Assembly (NCBI RefSeq): GCF_001885215.1
Contig: NZ_CP018091.1
Coordinates: 806,001 to 870,000 of the forward strand
Direction of reading: 5' to 3'
Length of the DNA stretch: 64,000 nt
From: Synechococcus sp. SynAce01
GTDB taxonomy: Bacteria > Cyanobacteriota > Cyanobacteriia > PCC-6307 > Cyanobiaceae
In this document: in pieces, positions 17,292-25,907 of the stretch
Numbering within the stretch: position 1 is the stretch's first letter
Layout: every line of letters begins with the position of its first letter
Notes under the pieces: generated by a model
Databases searched by the model: none
The model's input: the letters and a program-made list of their open reading frames with translations, nothing else
What the model was told of the DNA's origin: nothing
Made by a program: the position numbers and the translations under genes

Positions 17292-17723
17292 ATGGCACAG
17301 GGCCGACGGGTGGAGCGGGTCGCGGCGCTGATCCGGCGAGAGGTGAGTGAACTGCTCGTCCATGGGCTTAAGGACGAACGCATTGCCCTGGGCATGGTCA
17401 GCGTCACCACGGTGGAGGTGGCCGGCGACCTGCAGCACTGCAAAATTTTCGTGAGCATCTTCGGCAGCGAAGATGACCGCCAGGAAGCCTTGGCCGGGCT
17501 GAAATCGGCCACGCCTTTTGTCAAAGGGGAACTGGGCCGCAGGCTCAAGCTGCGGCGCACCCCTGAGGTGATCTTCCAGCTCGATCGCGGCATCGAAAAA
17601 GGCACCACGGTGCTGGGGCTGCTCAACCAACTCGGGCGGCAACGGCTGGAGCGGGGAGAGATTCCAGCTGGCAGCGATGAACCAGGCGTTGATGAGCTAA
17701 CCCGCGATGACAGCCCAGCCTGA
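17292..17723 (+). CDS. rbfA: Ribosome-binding factor A
   Basis: RbfA helps mature the 5' end of 16S rRNA on the small subunit. The 143-residue product has the single KH-like domain: [31 protein letters not shown], then [55 protein letters not shown]. An acidic C-terminal tail follows. ATG 17292 gives the usual N-terminus, and the longer open frame upstream is not used. The 3' end overlaps the following glycosidase by 17 nt. Confidence 0.93.
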   Translation: MAQGRRVERVAALIRREVSELLVHGLKDERIALGMVSVTTVEVAGDLQHCKIFVSIFGSEDDRQEALAGLKSATPFVKGELGRRLKLRRTPEVIFQLDRGIEKGTTVLGLLNQLGRQRLERGEIPAGSDEPGVDELTRDDSPA

Positions 17724-19341
17724 CTGGCGCCGCTTGAGCTTGAAGGAGCAGGTGGCGCGCCTGGTCGTGTTGCGTGGCAGCGGCCATCTCAGCGATGGCC
17801 AGCGCCGCTATCCCCGCTGGGAGCTGCCCAATGCGGAGCTGCAGCGGCTGTTGCGCCTGGGCGTGGGCGGAGTGATTCTCCTCGGTGGCAGTGCCGCCGA
17901 GCTGCGCCTGCGCACGGGCCAGCTCCGGGCCTGGGCGGGCCATCCCCTGCTGCTCTGCGCCGATGTCGAAGAAGGGGTCGGCCAACGCTTTGAGGGGGCC
18001 AGCTGGCTGGTTCCGCCGATGGCCCTCGGTCTGCTCCACCGCAGCGATCCTGCCAGGGCCGTCCTTCTGGCGACCGCCTACGGGCGCTGCACTGGCCGCC
18101 AGGCTCGCCTGCTGGGTCTGAACTGGGTACTGGCGCCGGTCTGTGATGTCAACAACAACCCGGCCAACCCGGTCATCAACGTGCGGGCCTGGGGGGAAGA
18201 TCCAGGCAGCGTCGGAGAGCTGGCGACCGCCTTTCTCCTCGGCACCCAGGCCGAGGGGGTGCTGGCCTGCGCCAAACACTTCCCCGGCCACGGCGACACC
18301 AGCAGCGATTCACACCTGGAGCTGCCCGTTCTCGCCCACGACCGCGAGCGGCTTGAGGCCCTGGAGCTGCCCCCCTTCCGCCAGGCGATCGCGGCCGGGG
18401 TCGCCAGTGTGATGACCGCCCACCTGCAACTGCCGGCACTGGATCCCCAGCGTCCGGCCACCCTTTCAGCGGCAGTGCTCGATCAGCTGCTGCGCCAGGA
18501 CCTCGGCTTCGCTGGGCTTGTGGTGACCGATGCCCTGGTGATGGAGGCGATCGCCGGGCAGTGGGGCGCTGGCGAAGCGGCGGTGCTGGCCTTTGCCGCC
18601 GGCTCCGACCTGCTGTTGATGCCCGCCGACGCCGATGCCGCCATCGAAGCCCTGCTCGAAGCCCTGCAGAGCGGGCGGATCCCCATGGCCCGGCTCGAGC
18701 AGAGCCTGGAGCGGCGCGAGCGCGCACTCTCCTCTACGTCGCTGCCGGCCCCGGACCCAGGCGATGCGCTGTCTCTCGGCGATCTCGAAGGGCTCGAATC
18801 GAACGCAGAACGGGCACTGGCCAGGGAACTGGCGACGCTGAGCCTGCAGGCTCAGGGTGTGGCCCAGCTACCGGCGGGGCCAGGCCTGAACCTGATCCGG
18901 CTCGACAGCAGCGTGGCCAACGCCTTCCTGCCGCTGATGGCACCGGCCCTGCAGCGCCCGACCGCTTTGGGCTACGCGGCCTGCCTGATCGATGGACGCA
19001 GCCCGAGCCCCTGGAACAACGACACCAGCGCACCCCTGGCCCTGGAGCGGCTACCGGCCGGCCCGGTGCTGCTGCAGCTGTTCGTGCGCGGGAATCCCTT
19101 CCGGGGAAGTGCGGGCGGGGAGGAACCCTGGCCTGCGGTAGTGACCCAGCTGCTGGGAGCCGGGCGCCTGGCCGGGCTCGCCGTTTACGGCAGCCCCTAT
19201 CTCTGGCAAACGTTGCAGCCGTTGCTGCCAGCCGATCTGCCCGCGGCCTACAGCCCGGGGCAGATGCCTCTCGCCCAGGCCATGCTGCTCGAGCGCCTCG
19301 GACTGGGCGCAGGCGGCATCGAAGGCGGTTTCACCGACTAG
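17707..19341 (+). CDS. Glycoside hydrolase family 3 protein (beta-N-acetylhexosaminidase, NagZ-like)
   Basis: The 544-residue protein has the family 3 TIM barrel: [58 protein letters not shown]. The NagZ signature [19 protein letters not shown] is present, with the His/Asp of the catalytic loop. [15 protein letters not shown] carries the nucleophile Asp. NagZ removes GlcNAc from muropeptides in cell-wall recycling. The last 200 residues form an extra C-terminal domain beyond minimal NagZ, usual in cyanobacterial copies. It overlaps rbfA by 17 nt and has no signal peptide. Confidence 0.88.
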   Translation: MTAQPDWRRLSLKEQVARLVVLRGSGHLSDGQRRYPRWELPNAELQRLLRLGVGGVILLGGSAAELRLRTGQLRAWAGHPLLLCADVEEGVGQRFEGASWLVPPMALGLLHRSDPARAVLLATAYGRCTGRQARLLGLNWVLAPVCDVNNNPANPVINVRAWGEDPGSVGELATAFLLGTQAEGVLACAKHFPGHGDTSSDSHLELPVLAHDRERLEALELPPFRQAIAAGVASVMTAHLQLPALDPQRPATLSAAVLDQLLRQDLGFAGLVVTDALVMEAIAGQWGAGEAAVLAFAAGSDLLLMPADADAAIEALLEALQSGRIPMARLEQSLERRERALSSTSLPAPDPGDALSLGDLEGLESNAERALARELATLSLQAQGVAQLPAGPGLNLIRLDSSVANAFLPLMAPALQRPTALGYAACLIDGRSPSPWNNDTSAPLALERLPAGPVLLQLFVRGNPFRGSAGGEEPWPAVVTQLLGAGRLAGLAVYGSPYLWQTLQPLLPADLPAAYSPGQMPLAQAMLLERLGLGAGGIEGGFTD

Positions 19342-19347
19342 GGCCCG

Positions 19348-20052
19348 CTAAGGGGCAGGCGCGGGCGTGGGACAGGTGCGTGCTTCGAAGTCGCAGCTGA
19401 AGATCGTGGGCTTCTGCCAGCTGAGCGGAATCTCCAGCAGATCGCGCGGTCCGGTCCAGCCCTGGGCCATGAAAATCACCGCCGCCAAGCAGTTCATGGC
19501 GATGTGCCAGCGCCGCCAGTGCAGGTGCTTATGGATTTCCGGGCGGCTGGCCACCGAAAACAGCATCAGGCCGGTCAGGCCGGCACCGCCCCAGAAATGC
19601 GATTGCCAGAAGGCCGGCTCGAGCGGATTGTCGCCGAGACGAAACACCTCGGGCTGCAGCCCGAGGGCAATCACCCCAGCCCAACAGATGAAAGCGAAGG
19701 CAGCGCGGTAGATCGGCTTTCGTGCCCGCCAGAGCGCCACGAAGGCCACAGTGGTGCCGATCAGCGCCAGCAGCAGCAAGGCCAGCCGTGGGGCCCCACC
19801 GGTGAACTCCTGAAGCGTGTTCTTGGTGGCGATGACCACCACCAGGGCGATCAGCACGATGCCCACCACCCCGCCGGCCAACCACTTGCCCAGATCGGCA
19901 TGGTCCCGGCCCACCGTGGGCGGATGCTTGACCTGCTGGAGACGCCGGCTGCGGGTCTGCTGGGCCAGCCGCAGCACCACACCCAGGAGGGGATAAACCA
20001 ACACCACCGCGAGGAAGGGATGGAGCAGCCAGAAGGCATCAACGGTGGTCAT
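19348..20052 (-). CDS. DUF4079 family membrane protein
   Basis: A 234-residue integral membrane protein with about six helices. MTTVDAFWLLHPFLAVVLVYPLLGVVLRLAQQTRSRR, the HFWGGAGLTGLMLFS helix, and HLHWRRWHIAMNCLAAVIFMAQGWTGPRDLLEIPLSWQ are typical of DUF4079. The conserved histidines in membrane-adjacent positions suggest a b-type haem or quinone site, but this is inference. It ends with a short tail beyond the family core. It is convergent with the glycosidase (6 bp gap) and divergent from the TPR glycosyltransferase. Confidence 0.75.
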   Translation of the reverse strand: MTTVDAFWLLHPFLAVVLVYPLLGVVLRLAQQTRSRRLQQVKHPPTVGRDHADLGKWLAGGVVGIVLIALVVVIATKNTLQEFTGGAPRLALLLLALIGTTVAFVALWRARKPIYRAAFAFICWAGVIALGLQPEVFRLGDNPLEPAFWQSHFWGGAGLTGLMLFSVASRPEIHKHLHWRRWHIAMNCLAAVIFMAQGWTGPRDLLEIPLSWQKPTIFSCDFEARTCPTPAPAP

Positions 20053-20306
20053 CGAAACTCAGCAACGGGTTGAAACAGTGGGTTTGCGTGGGTCTGCGTG
20101 GATCGGCGCGGCGGAGAAACCAGGGGAGGTGCCCTGCTTAGCGCGTCCAGGCTGTGGGTGTTGCCAGGGATCGGCCCGTGACAAAGGGCAGGAGATGTAC
20201 CGCCAGGAGGTTCAACCGGATTGCCACCAGATGGGGGTACACCCAAAGCGAGCGCCGAGCTGGGGCGGAGAGGCCCCTTAGTCTCCCTCCAAGCGCTGCC
20301 CTCTCG

Positions 20307-21500
20307 ATGCTCAGCCTCTCGATGATCGTGCGGGACGAGGCGGAGCGGCTCGCCGCCTGCCTGACGTCGGTGCAGGGCTTCGTGGATGAGCAGGTGGTGG
20401 TCGACACCGGCTCCCGCGATGCGACAGCCGCGATCGCGCGGCAGCACGGCGCCACGGTTCACACCATCCCCTGGCCCGGTGACTTCGCCCCGGCGCGCAA
20501 CTTGGCCCTGGGCTGGGTCAACGGCGATTGGGTGCTGGTGCTCGATGCCGACGAGCAGCTTCTGCCGGAGGCCTGGGAGCCGTTGCGACAGTTGATGGCC
20601 CAGCCTGACCTGCTGCTGATCAACCTGTTGCGCTTCGAGCGTGGCGCCAAGCAGTCGCCCTATTCCAGGGTGAGCCGGCTGTTCCGGCGCCATCCAGACA
20701 TCCGCTGGAGCCGCCCGTACCACGCGATGGTGGACGACAGCGTGCTTGCCTTGTGCGCCAAGGAGCCCCATTGGCGCATTGCCGATTGCCCCCAGCCGGC
20801 CCTCTGCCATGACGGCTACAGGCCGGAGCTGCTGTCCGCTGGCAACAAGGCCAACCGCCTGCGCCGTGCCATGGAGCAGGAGCTGCGCGAGCACCCCGGC
20901 GATCCCTACGCCAGCGCCAAGTTGGCTGGGCTGGAGATCAGCGAAGGACGACTGGATCGCGCCCAGCTGCTGCTGCGCGACGGGCTGGCCCACTGTCCCG
21001 AGCAGGCCCATCCTGAGCGCTACGAACTGCTGCTGCACCTGGCGATGGCCGAAGCTCCGGCGGCTCCCGAGCAGGCCATCAGCCACTACCGCCAGGCCCT
21101 GGCCCTGCCACTGGATCCGCGGCTGAGCTTCGCGGCGCAGCTGAACCTCAGCGCCCTGCTGCTGCGCCAGGGCGAGAGCGAGGCCGCCCTGGCACTGGCA
21201 GAACAGGCCGCCCGCAGCGCGCCAGAGCTGGCCACTGGCTGGCTCAACCTGGGGCTGATCCGCCGCAGGCAGGGCGCGATCGCCGGGGCGCTGGAGGCCT
21301 ACGCCACCGCCCTGGAGTGCGATCCCGACCACCCCGAAACCCATCAGAACCTTGCCGTGGCTCAGCTTCTCGGCGGCAACATCGATGCGGCACGGGCCAG
21401 CTTTCGCCAGGCAATCCAGCTGCTGAGCCTCCAAGGCCGGCATCAGGAAGCCAGCCGGCTGCGGCAGCAGGCCGGAGCCACCATCAAGCTGGAGGCCTGA
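20307..21500 (+). CDS. Family 2 glycosyltransferase with TPR repeats
   Basis: The 397-residue product opens MLSLSMIVRDEAERLAACLTSV and has VVVDTGSRDATAAIA and WVLVLDADEQL, the GT2 nucleotide-sugar binding and DxD-type motifs. From about residue 200 it carries three or four tetratricopeptide repeats (for example ATGWLNLGLIRRRQGAIAGALEAYATALECDPDHPETHQNLAVAQLLGG). This GT2-TPR layout is common in cyanobacteria and suggests transfer to a protein or cell-surface acceptor. The open frame extends upstream to 20154, but ATG 20307 is the family start. The 254 bp between it and the divergent DUF4079 gene show no other gene. It is followed 4 bp later by hemD. Confidence 0.88.
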   Translation: MLSLSMIVRDEAERLAACLTSVQGFVDEQVVVDTGSRDATAAIARQHGATVHTIPWPGDFAPARNLALGWVNGDWVLVLDADEQLLPEAWEPLRQLMAQPDLLLINLLRFERGAKQSPYSRVSRLFRRHPDIRWSRPYHAMVDDSVLALCAKEPHWRIADCPQPALCHDGYRPELLSAGNKANRLRRAMEQELREHPGDPYASAKLAGLEISEGRLDRAQLLLRDGLAHCPEQAHPERYELLLHLAMAEAPAAPEQAISHYRQALALPLDPRLSFAAQLNLSALLLRQGESEAALALAEQAARSAPELATGWLNLGLIRRRQGAIAGALEAYATALECDPDHPETHQNLAVAQLLGGNIDAARASFRQAIQLLSLQGRHQEASRLRQQAGATIKLEA

Positions 21501-21504
21501 GCCC

Positions 21505-22335
21505 ATGGGCGCAGCGTGGCGGCCACCCCTACAGGACCGCACCATTGTGGTGACCAGGGCCGAGAGTCAGCTCGCCGAAGCCCGGCAACGGTTCGAGCGA
21601 GCCGGCGCCCAGGTGCTCGACCTGCCGGCCCTGGTGATTGGCCCCCCGGACGAATGGGGCCCGCTTGACGATGCCCTCGGCGAACTCGCCGACTTCCACT
21701 GGCTGATCTTCTCGAGCAGTAATGGCGTCGACGCCGTGGAGCAGCGACTGGAGCGGATCGGCACCAATCTCTCGCGACGCCCCGGCACGGTGAAAATCGC
21801 GGCAGTGGGCCGAAAAACCGCTGCGCGCCTTGAAGCGCTGCGGGCACCGGCGGATTTCGTGCCGCCAACTTTCGTCGCCGACAGCCTGATCGAGAACTTT
21901 CCCGTGTCTGGCTGGGGCCTGCGGCTGCTGCTGCCACGTGTCCAGAGCGGCGGGCGCACCTTGCTGGGCGAAGCCTTTGCCGAGGCCGGCGCCCGGGTCG
22001 TTGAAGCGGCCGCCTATGAATCGCGCTGCCCGGCCCGCATGCCCGTCGCCACCGCCCTTGCCCTCGAGCAGGGCCGCATCGATGCGCTCACCTTCAGCAG
22101 CGGCAAAACGGTGATCCATACCTGCCGGCTGCTGCAGCGCAGCTTCGGTGACGACTGGCAGCGCCAGCTGGCGCCGGTGGCCTTGATCTCGATCGGCCCC
22201 CAGACCAGCCGCACCTGCAGGGAGCTGCTCGGCCGGGTGGATGCTGAGGCCGATCCCTACGACCTCAGCGGTCTGGTGCAGGCCTGCATCGCCAGCCTGG
22301 CGGGGCGACCGCTGCTCAGGGCAACGCCGGACTGA
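21505..22335 (+). CDS. hemD: Uroporphyrinogen-III synthase
   Basis: HemD cyclises hydroxymethylbilane to uroporphyrinogen III, the branch point to haem, chlorophyll and bilins. The 276-residue protein has the two-lobed family layout: IVVTRAESQLAEARQRFERAGAQVLDLPALVI, then WLIFSSSNGVDAVEQRL, AAVGRKTAARLE, LLLPRVQSGGRTLLGEAFAEAGARVVEAAAYESR. DALTFSSGKTVIHTCRLL and ISIGPQTSRTCRELLGRV follow. Sequence conservation in this family is low, but the SSNGV and GxxT patterns are diagnostic. Its end overlaps a convergent lipoprotein gene by 20 nt. Confidence 0.9.
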   Translation: MGAAWRPPLQDRTIVVTRAESQLAEARQRFERAGAQVLDLPALVIGPPDEWGPLDDALGELADFHWLIFSSSNGVDAVEQRLERIGTNLSRRPGTVKIAAVGRKTAARLEALRAPADFVPPTFVADSLIENFPVSGWGLRLLLPRVQSGGRTLLGEAFAEAGARVVEAAAYESRCPARMPVATALALEQGRIDALTFSSGKTVIHTCRLLQRSFGDDWQRQLAPVALISIGPQTSRTCRELLGRVDAEADPYDLSGLVQACIASLAGRPLLRATPD

Positions 22336-22951
22336 GCCAGGTGGTGACCAGCTGCTTGCCCGAACGCAGCTGGAGGCTGCCGTTGCCGGCATCGATCGAG
22401 GCGACGCTCCAGCCGGGGGGGAGCATGGGCGTCTGACTGCCCCCTTGATCGCCGATCGAAACGCTGCCGCTCTCGTTGCCGAAGGCCACCAGAGCCTGCT
22501 TAACCCCGGCAACACTGATAACGCCGTTGAACTGAAACCCTGGCGGCAGTGCCACCGGTGTCGCCTTCGAAGAGGGCGTGGGATTGGCCTTGGCGGAGCT
22601 AGCGACGGGCGCGGAACCAGAGGTGGCCACGGGCTGAGGTCCCCTGGCGTCGGGAAGAGGAGCGAAGGGATCGCTGCGACGCTCCGCACTGGCGGCCAAC
22701 ACCTGTTGCCCAGTGGGCAGTGGAGTGAAGGCCTTGCCGATCGTTGTGGCGGAGCGCTCGGTCTGTGCTGCGGACTTGGGTGCCAGAAGTGCGGTGGCAG
22801 GGTCAGCTGCAGGAGCCTGGGCCTCGGGAGACGGTGACGATGGAGGTGGCGTTCCGCCGCAGGCGATCAGGGCCAGGAGTCCTGGCAGCAGCAGCAGCAG
22901 TTTGGCCCTGCTGCTTTCGTCCTCAACGGCTTGGAAGATCACCTTCAACAA
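22316..22951 (-). CDS. Predicted lipoprotein with PilP-like C-terminal region, function unknown
   Basis: The 211-residue product has a lipobox-like LLPGLLALIACGG (Cys near residue 32), followed by about 100 residues rich in Pro, Ala and Ser. A short folded C-terminal domain reads FQFNGVISVAGVKQALVAFGNESGSVSIGDQG...LPPGWSVASIDAGNGSLQLRSG. This layout recalls PilP of type IV pilus machinery and other pilus-associated lipoproteins, but I would not name it on this basis. The N-terminal 20 residues ahead of the hydrophobic core are unusual for a lipoprotein, and a later start may be used. It overlaps the SRPBCC gene by 29 nt and hemD by 20 nt. Confidence 0.6.
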   Translation of the reverse strand: MLKVIFQAVEDESSRAKLLLLLPGLLALIACGGTPPPSSPSPEAQAPAADPATALLAPKSAAQTERSATTIGKAFTPLPTGQQVLAASAERRSDPFAPLPDARGPQPVATSGSAPVASSAKANPTPSSKATPVALPPGFQFNGVISVAGVKQALVAFGNESGSVSIGDQGGSQTPMLPPGWSVASIDAGNGSLQLRSGKQLVTTWLSPALP

Positions 22952-23369
22952 GGTCCCTGAAGCGATCCAGATTGGCCTGGAGCTCCCTGGTCACAATTCC
23001 CCCCAGGATGGCTGGTTCCATCAAGGGGGCAAGCACCCCGGGCAACTCGTAGCTGACCGTCAGCCGAACGGCGGTGAGTGAAGGGGTCTGGGGATAGAAG
23101 CGCACCGCCCCTTTGGTGGGTAGTCCTCCCACCGATTCCCAGTGCAGCTGCTGGGCTTCAACCCGCTGGCTGATTCTGGCTTTCCAGTGGAAGCGGAACC
23201 CCTGGGCTGAGAGGGTCCAGTCGGTGAGATCGGGATCCTCCAGGGTTTTGACCGATTCAATCCAGCGCATCCAGCGCGGCATCGCCTCAAGGTCACTCCA
23301 AACCTCCCAGACCCGCTCAGCCGAAGCCTGGATATCGGTGGTGACGCTGTGCTCCATCCAACGGCCCAT
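22923..23369 (-). CDS. SRPBCC (polyketide cyclase/COQ10-like) family protein
   Basis: The 148-residue protein has a single START-like helix-grip domain: EHSVTTDIQASAERVWEVWSDLEAMPRWMRWIESVKTL, then FRFHWKARISQ and QLHWESVGGLPTKGAVRFYPQT. LTVSYELPGVLAPLMEPAILGGIVTRELQANLDRFRDLVE completes it. Such proteins bind hydrophobic ligands. Cyanobacterial copies commonly lie next to crtQ, as here, with a 5-bp gap. Binding of carotenoid intermediates is a plausible but unproven role. Start ATG 23369 or the second ATG four codons later. Confidence 0.83.
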   Translation of the reverse strand: MGRWMEHSVTTDIQASAERVWEVWSDLEAMPRWMRWIESVKTLEDPDLTDWTLSAQGFRFHWKARISQRVEAQQLHWESVGGLPTKGAVRFYPQTPSLTAVRLTVSYELPGVLAPLMEPAILGGIVTRELQANLDRFRDLVEGDLPSR

Positions 23370-23374
23370 GCTGA

Positions 23375-24853
23375 TCAGGCCACCACAGCGCTGCTGGCCA
23401 GCCGTGCCGGCTGGTCAAGAATCACCGCAGCAGCCAGGCGACCGCTCATCGTGGCCCCTTCCATCGAATCGATGTAATCCTGGCGCGTGTAACTGCCGGC
23501 CAGGAAGAAATTTCGAACCGGTGTGCGCTGCTCTGGGCGATAGGGCTCCATGCCAGGCGCCTCACGGTAGAGCGACTGGGCCAATTTCATCACGTTGCTC
23601 CAGGTCAAGGTGAGAGTCTTCGCCGAGGGAAACAGCTGCCGCACCTGGGCATCAACGTCGGCGACGATTTCCGCGTTCTTGCGGGAAATCCAGGGATCCC
23701 CCGGCGTGAGCACGCACTGCAGCAGGGATCCCTGGCCCTCTCGACGGTAATCGGCGGGGCTGGCCAAGGCGAGGTCAGCGAAGCAACTGAAATCGGCGTC
23801 AGCGGTGTAAAGAAGATTGTTCAAGCCGCTGGGGGTTCCCAGGTCACGGCGGGCCCGCTCCTGCTCGGCCGATTCACCGAGCTCGGTCACCCAGCCGTCG
23901 TAGCGGAGCTGCACCGTGGCCACAGGCACCGTATCGAGTTTGTAGATGTGCTCGAACTGGGGGTAGCGCCGCCAGGCCTGGGGCAGGAGGCGCTGGATCC
24001 CCGGCACATCGCAGGCCGCCAGGTAGGCATCGGCCTCAATCACCCGCTCCCCGTCCGGGGTGCCCAGGGTGAGGGCGCTCACCTCGGGAGCGTCGGCGCC
24101 GTCCTGGTGGTAGTGCACCTCCTTGACGCGATGGCGCAGATGCAGGCGGGCACCGCGGGCCTCGATGTAATCCAGGATCGGTCGATGCAGCCAGCGATGG
24201 GGCGACCCCTTGAGCAAGTTGAGCTTGGAGGCCTCGGTTTTCGACGCGAACATCAAGAAGATGGTCAGCATGCAGCGGGCCGACATGGCGCCGCAATCGA
24301 TGAAACCCAGGGCATAGGAGATCGGGTCCCAGAGCCGCTGCAGGCTGCGCTCGCTGCCACCGTGGCTGAGGAACCACTCCTTGAAACTGATCCGATCCAG
24401 CTCGCGGATCACCTTCATGGCACCGTCGTAGTCGATCAGTCCGCGCACGATCGGGCTGGTGCCCAGGGCCAGGGCATTGCGCAGCTTGTCGATCCAGTCG
24501 AGCTGGGGCGTGGTGAAGAAAGCCTTGAGGCCGTTGAACGGGGCGCCGATTAAAAAGCGAAAATCCAGCTCCCGCAGGTCGCCCCCCTTGTTCACGAACA
24601 GGTGGGTGTGGTCTTTGGGGAGGAGGTTCTCGAACGCCCCCACCTTGCGCATCAAGGCAAACAGGTTGGCGTAATTAAAAAAGAACACGTGCAACCCCAT
24701 CTCGATGTGGTTGCCGTCGGCGTCCTCCCAGCTGCCCACCTTGCCGCCGACGAACGGACGGGATTCGTAGAGATCCACCTGGTGGCCGGCCTCACACAGA
24801 TCCACGGCGGCCGAGAGACCCGCCAGACCCGCACCCACGATGGCGACTCGCAC
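23375..24853 (-). CDS. crtQ: 9,9'-di-cis-zeta-carotene desaturase
   Basis: CrtQ converts zeta-carotene through neurosporene to prolycopene, feeding electrons to plastoquinone. The 492-residue protein starts [19 protein letters not shown] with the FAD-binding fold, then [63 protein letters not shown] and the C-terminal [28 protein letters not shown] close the FAD site. [12 protein letters not shown] and the WDPI stretch favour the zeta-carotene desaturase over CrtP, which is also present at 59979-61373. The downstream SRPBCC gene is probably co-transcribed. A long inverted repeat lies 24-84 bp upstream. Confidence 0.95.
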   Translation of the reverse strand: MRVAIVGAGLAGLSAAVDLCEAGHQVDLYESRPFVGGKVGSWEDADGNHIEMGLHVFFFNYANLFALMRKVGAFENLLPKDHTHLFVNKGGDLRELDFRFLIGAPFNGLKAFFTTPQLDWIDKLRNALALGTSPIVRGLIDYDGAMKVIRELDRISFKEWFLSHGGSERSLQRLWDPISYALGFIDCGAMSARCMLTIFLMFASKTEASKLNLLKGSPHRWLHRPILDYIEARGARLHLRHRVKEVHYHQDGADAPEVSALTLGTPDGERVIEADAYLAACDVPGIQRLLPQAWRRYPQFEHIYKLDTVPVATVQLRYDGWVTELGESAEQERARRDLGTPSGLNNLLYTADADFSCFADLALASPADYRREGQGSLLQCVLTPGDPWISRKNAEIVADVDAQVRQLFPSAKTLTLTWSNVMKLAQSLYREAPGMEPYRPEQRTPVRNFFLAGSYTRQDYIDSMEGATMSGRLAAAVILDQPARLASSAVVA

Positions 24854-24876
24854 CTTGCCTGCTCCAGGAGATCAAG

Positions 24877-24937
24877 ACTCTATGGAGCCGGCCAGCCGGG
24901 CTGCGGTTGCCCGAAGTTGGCCGGACGTCCATAGAGT
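24877..24937. repeat. 61-bp nested inverted repeat between crtQ and a HesB/IscA gene
   Basis: Three pairs of arms nest around a 7-base centre. ACTCTATGGA (24877-24886) pairs with TCCATAGAGT (24928-24937). CCGGCCA (24888-24894) pairs with TGGCCGG (24918-24924). CGGGC (24897-24901) pairs with GCCCG (24909-24913). That is 22 complementary base pairs with small bulges. It fills most of the 121-bp divergent region and could act as an operator, a cruciform, or a leader hairpin of either transcript. No T-run follows on either strand. Confidence 0.7.
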
Positions 24938-24974
24938 GCCCATAAGACAGACCAGATCCTCTGAGGCGGCACCG

Positions 24975-25376
24975 ATGACCAGCGCGATCTCCAATCCACC
25001 GGCCGCCACGGCCCACACCGGCAAGGACGGCAAAGGCATCCTGATCACCGATCCGGCCATGAAGCAGCTGGCCGGCCTCACCCAGCAGCTGGGCGATCAG
25101 AAACTGCTGCGGGTGGGCGTGCGCTCCGGCGGCTGCAGCGGCATGAGCTACACGATGGATTTCGTCGAAGCCGATTCGATCCTTCCAGGCGACGAGGTCT
25201 ACGTCTATGAACCGTCCGGGGCAGCCAGCTTTCGGGTGGTCTGCGACCCCAAAAGCCTGCTGTACATCTATGGGATGCAGCTTGATTTCAGCTCGGCCCT
25301 GATCGGCGGTGGCTTCAACTTCACCAATCCCAATGCCAGCCAGACCTGCGGTTGCGGCAGCTCCTTCGCCGTCTGA
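24975..25376 (+). CDS. HesB/IscA/SufA-type iron-sulfur assembly protein
   Basis: A-type carriers bind and pass Fe-S clusters to target proteins. The 133-residue product has the family domain from about residue 22: ILITDPAMKQLAGLTQQ, LRVGVRSGGCSGMSYTMDF, and the C-terminal pair in QTCGCGSSFAV. All three cluster-binding cysteines are present. The N-terminal 20 residues are an unstructured extension. ATG 24975 is preferred over the in-frame ATG at 24840, which lies inside the crtQ start. It is divergent from crtQ and shares the inverted-repeat region. Confidence 0.92.
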   Translation: MTSAISNPPAATAHTGKDGKGILITDPAMKQLAGLTQQLGDQKLLRVGVRSGGCSGMSYTMDFVEADSILPGDEVYVYEPSGAASFRVVCDPKSLLYIYGMQLDFSSALIGGGFNFTNPNASQTCGCGSSFAV

Positions 25377-25450
25377 GCGCGCCGGCCGGCAGCGTCCTGC
25401 GGTCCGGCGGCGTGGGAATCTGATCGCCTGACCCGCCAGAGCGTTAGCCG

Positions 25451-25879
25451 ATGTCGGCCCCCACGGACACCACGGAATCCCTGTTCGATCAGGCGATGGG
25501 CCGTTATCAGGGCGGTGCCCCGGCCGCCGAGGTGATCGATGATTTCCTCGCCATCACGGCCCAGGCGCCGCGCCTGTCAGCCGCCTGGACTTGCCTGTCC
25601 TGGTTGCAGCTGCTGGACGATCAGCCCGAGCCGGGCCTGCGCTCCGCTCGCACAGCGGTGAAGCTCAACCCCCAGGACCCCCAGGCCAGGATCAATCTCT
25701 GCCTGGCCATGCTCGACACGGGCGCCAAGGGAGTGCGCGAGCACATCGATCTGGTGTTGCGGGTCACGGCGATGGCGCCTGAACTCTCGGCCGACCTGCA
25801 GGCCTCGATCGCCGATGGATTGCGCCGCAAGCCCGGTTGGCGCTCGCTGGAGAAGGTGAGGGACTGGTTGCAGGGCTGA
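25451..25879 (+). CDS. Small tetratricopeptide-repeat protein
   Basis: The 142-residue soluble protein has TPR-like helical pairs: LFDQAMGRYQGGAPAAEVIDDFLAITAQAPRLSAAWTCLSWLQLL, then PGLRSARTAVKLNPQDPQARINLCLAML. A basic C-terminal helix GLRRKPGWRSLEKVRDWLQG follows. TPR proteins act as interaction scaffolds, and no partner is evident. It lies 29 bp ahead of the LpxB-related gene, same strand. The 74 bp before it shows nothing but GC-rich sequence. Confidence 0.75.
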   Translation: MSAPTDTTESLFDQAMGRYQGGAPAAEVIDDFLAITAQAPRLSAAWTCLSWLQLLDDQPEPGLRSARTAVKLNPQDPQARINLCLAMLDTGAKGVREHIDLVLRVTAMAPELSADLQASIADGLRRKPGWRSLEKVRDWLQG

Positions 25880-25907
25880 GCCCGTTGAGGGCGGGAGGCC
25901 AAACGCC

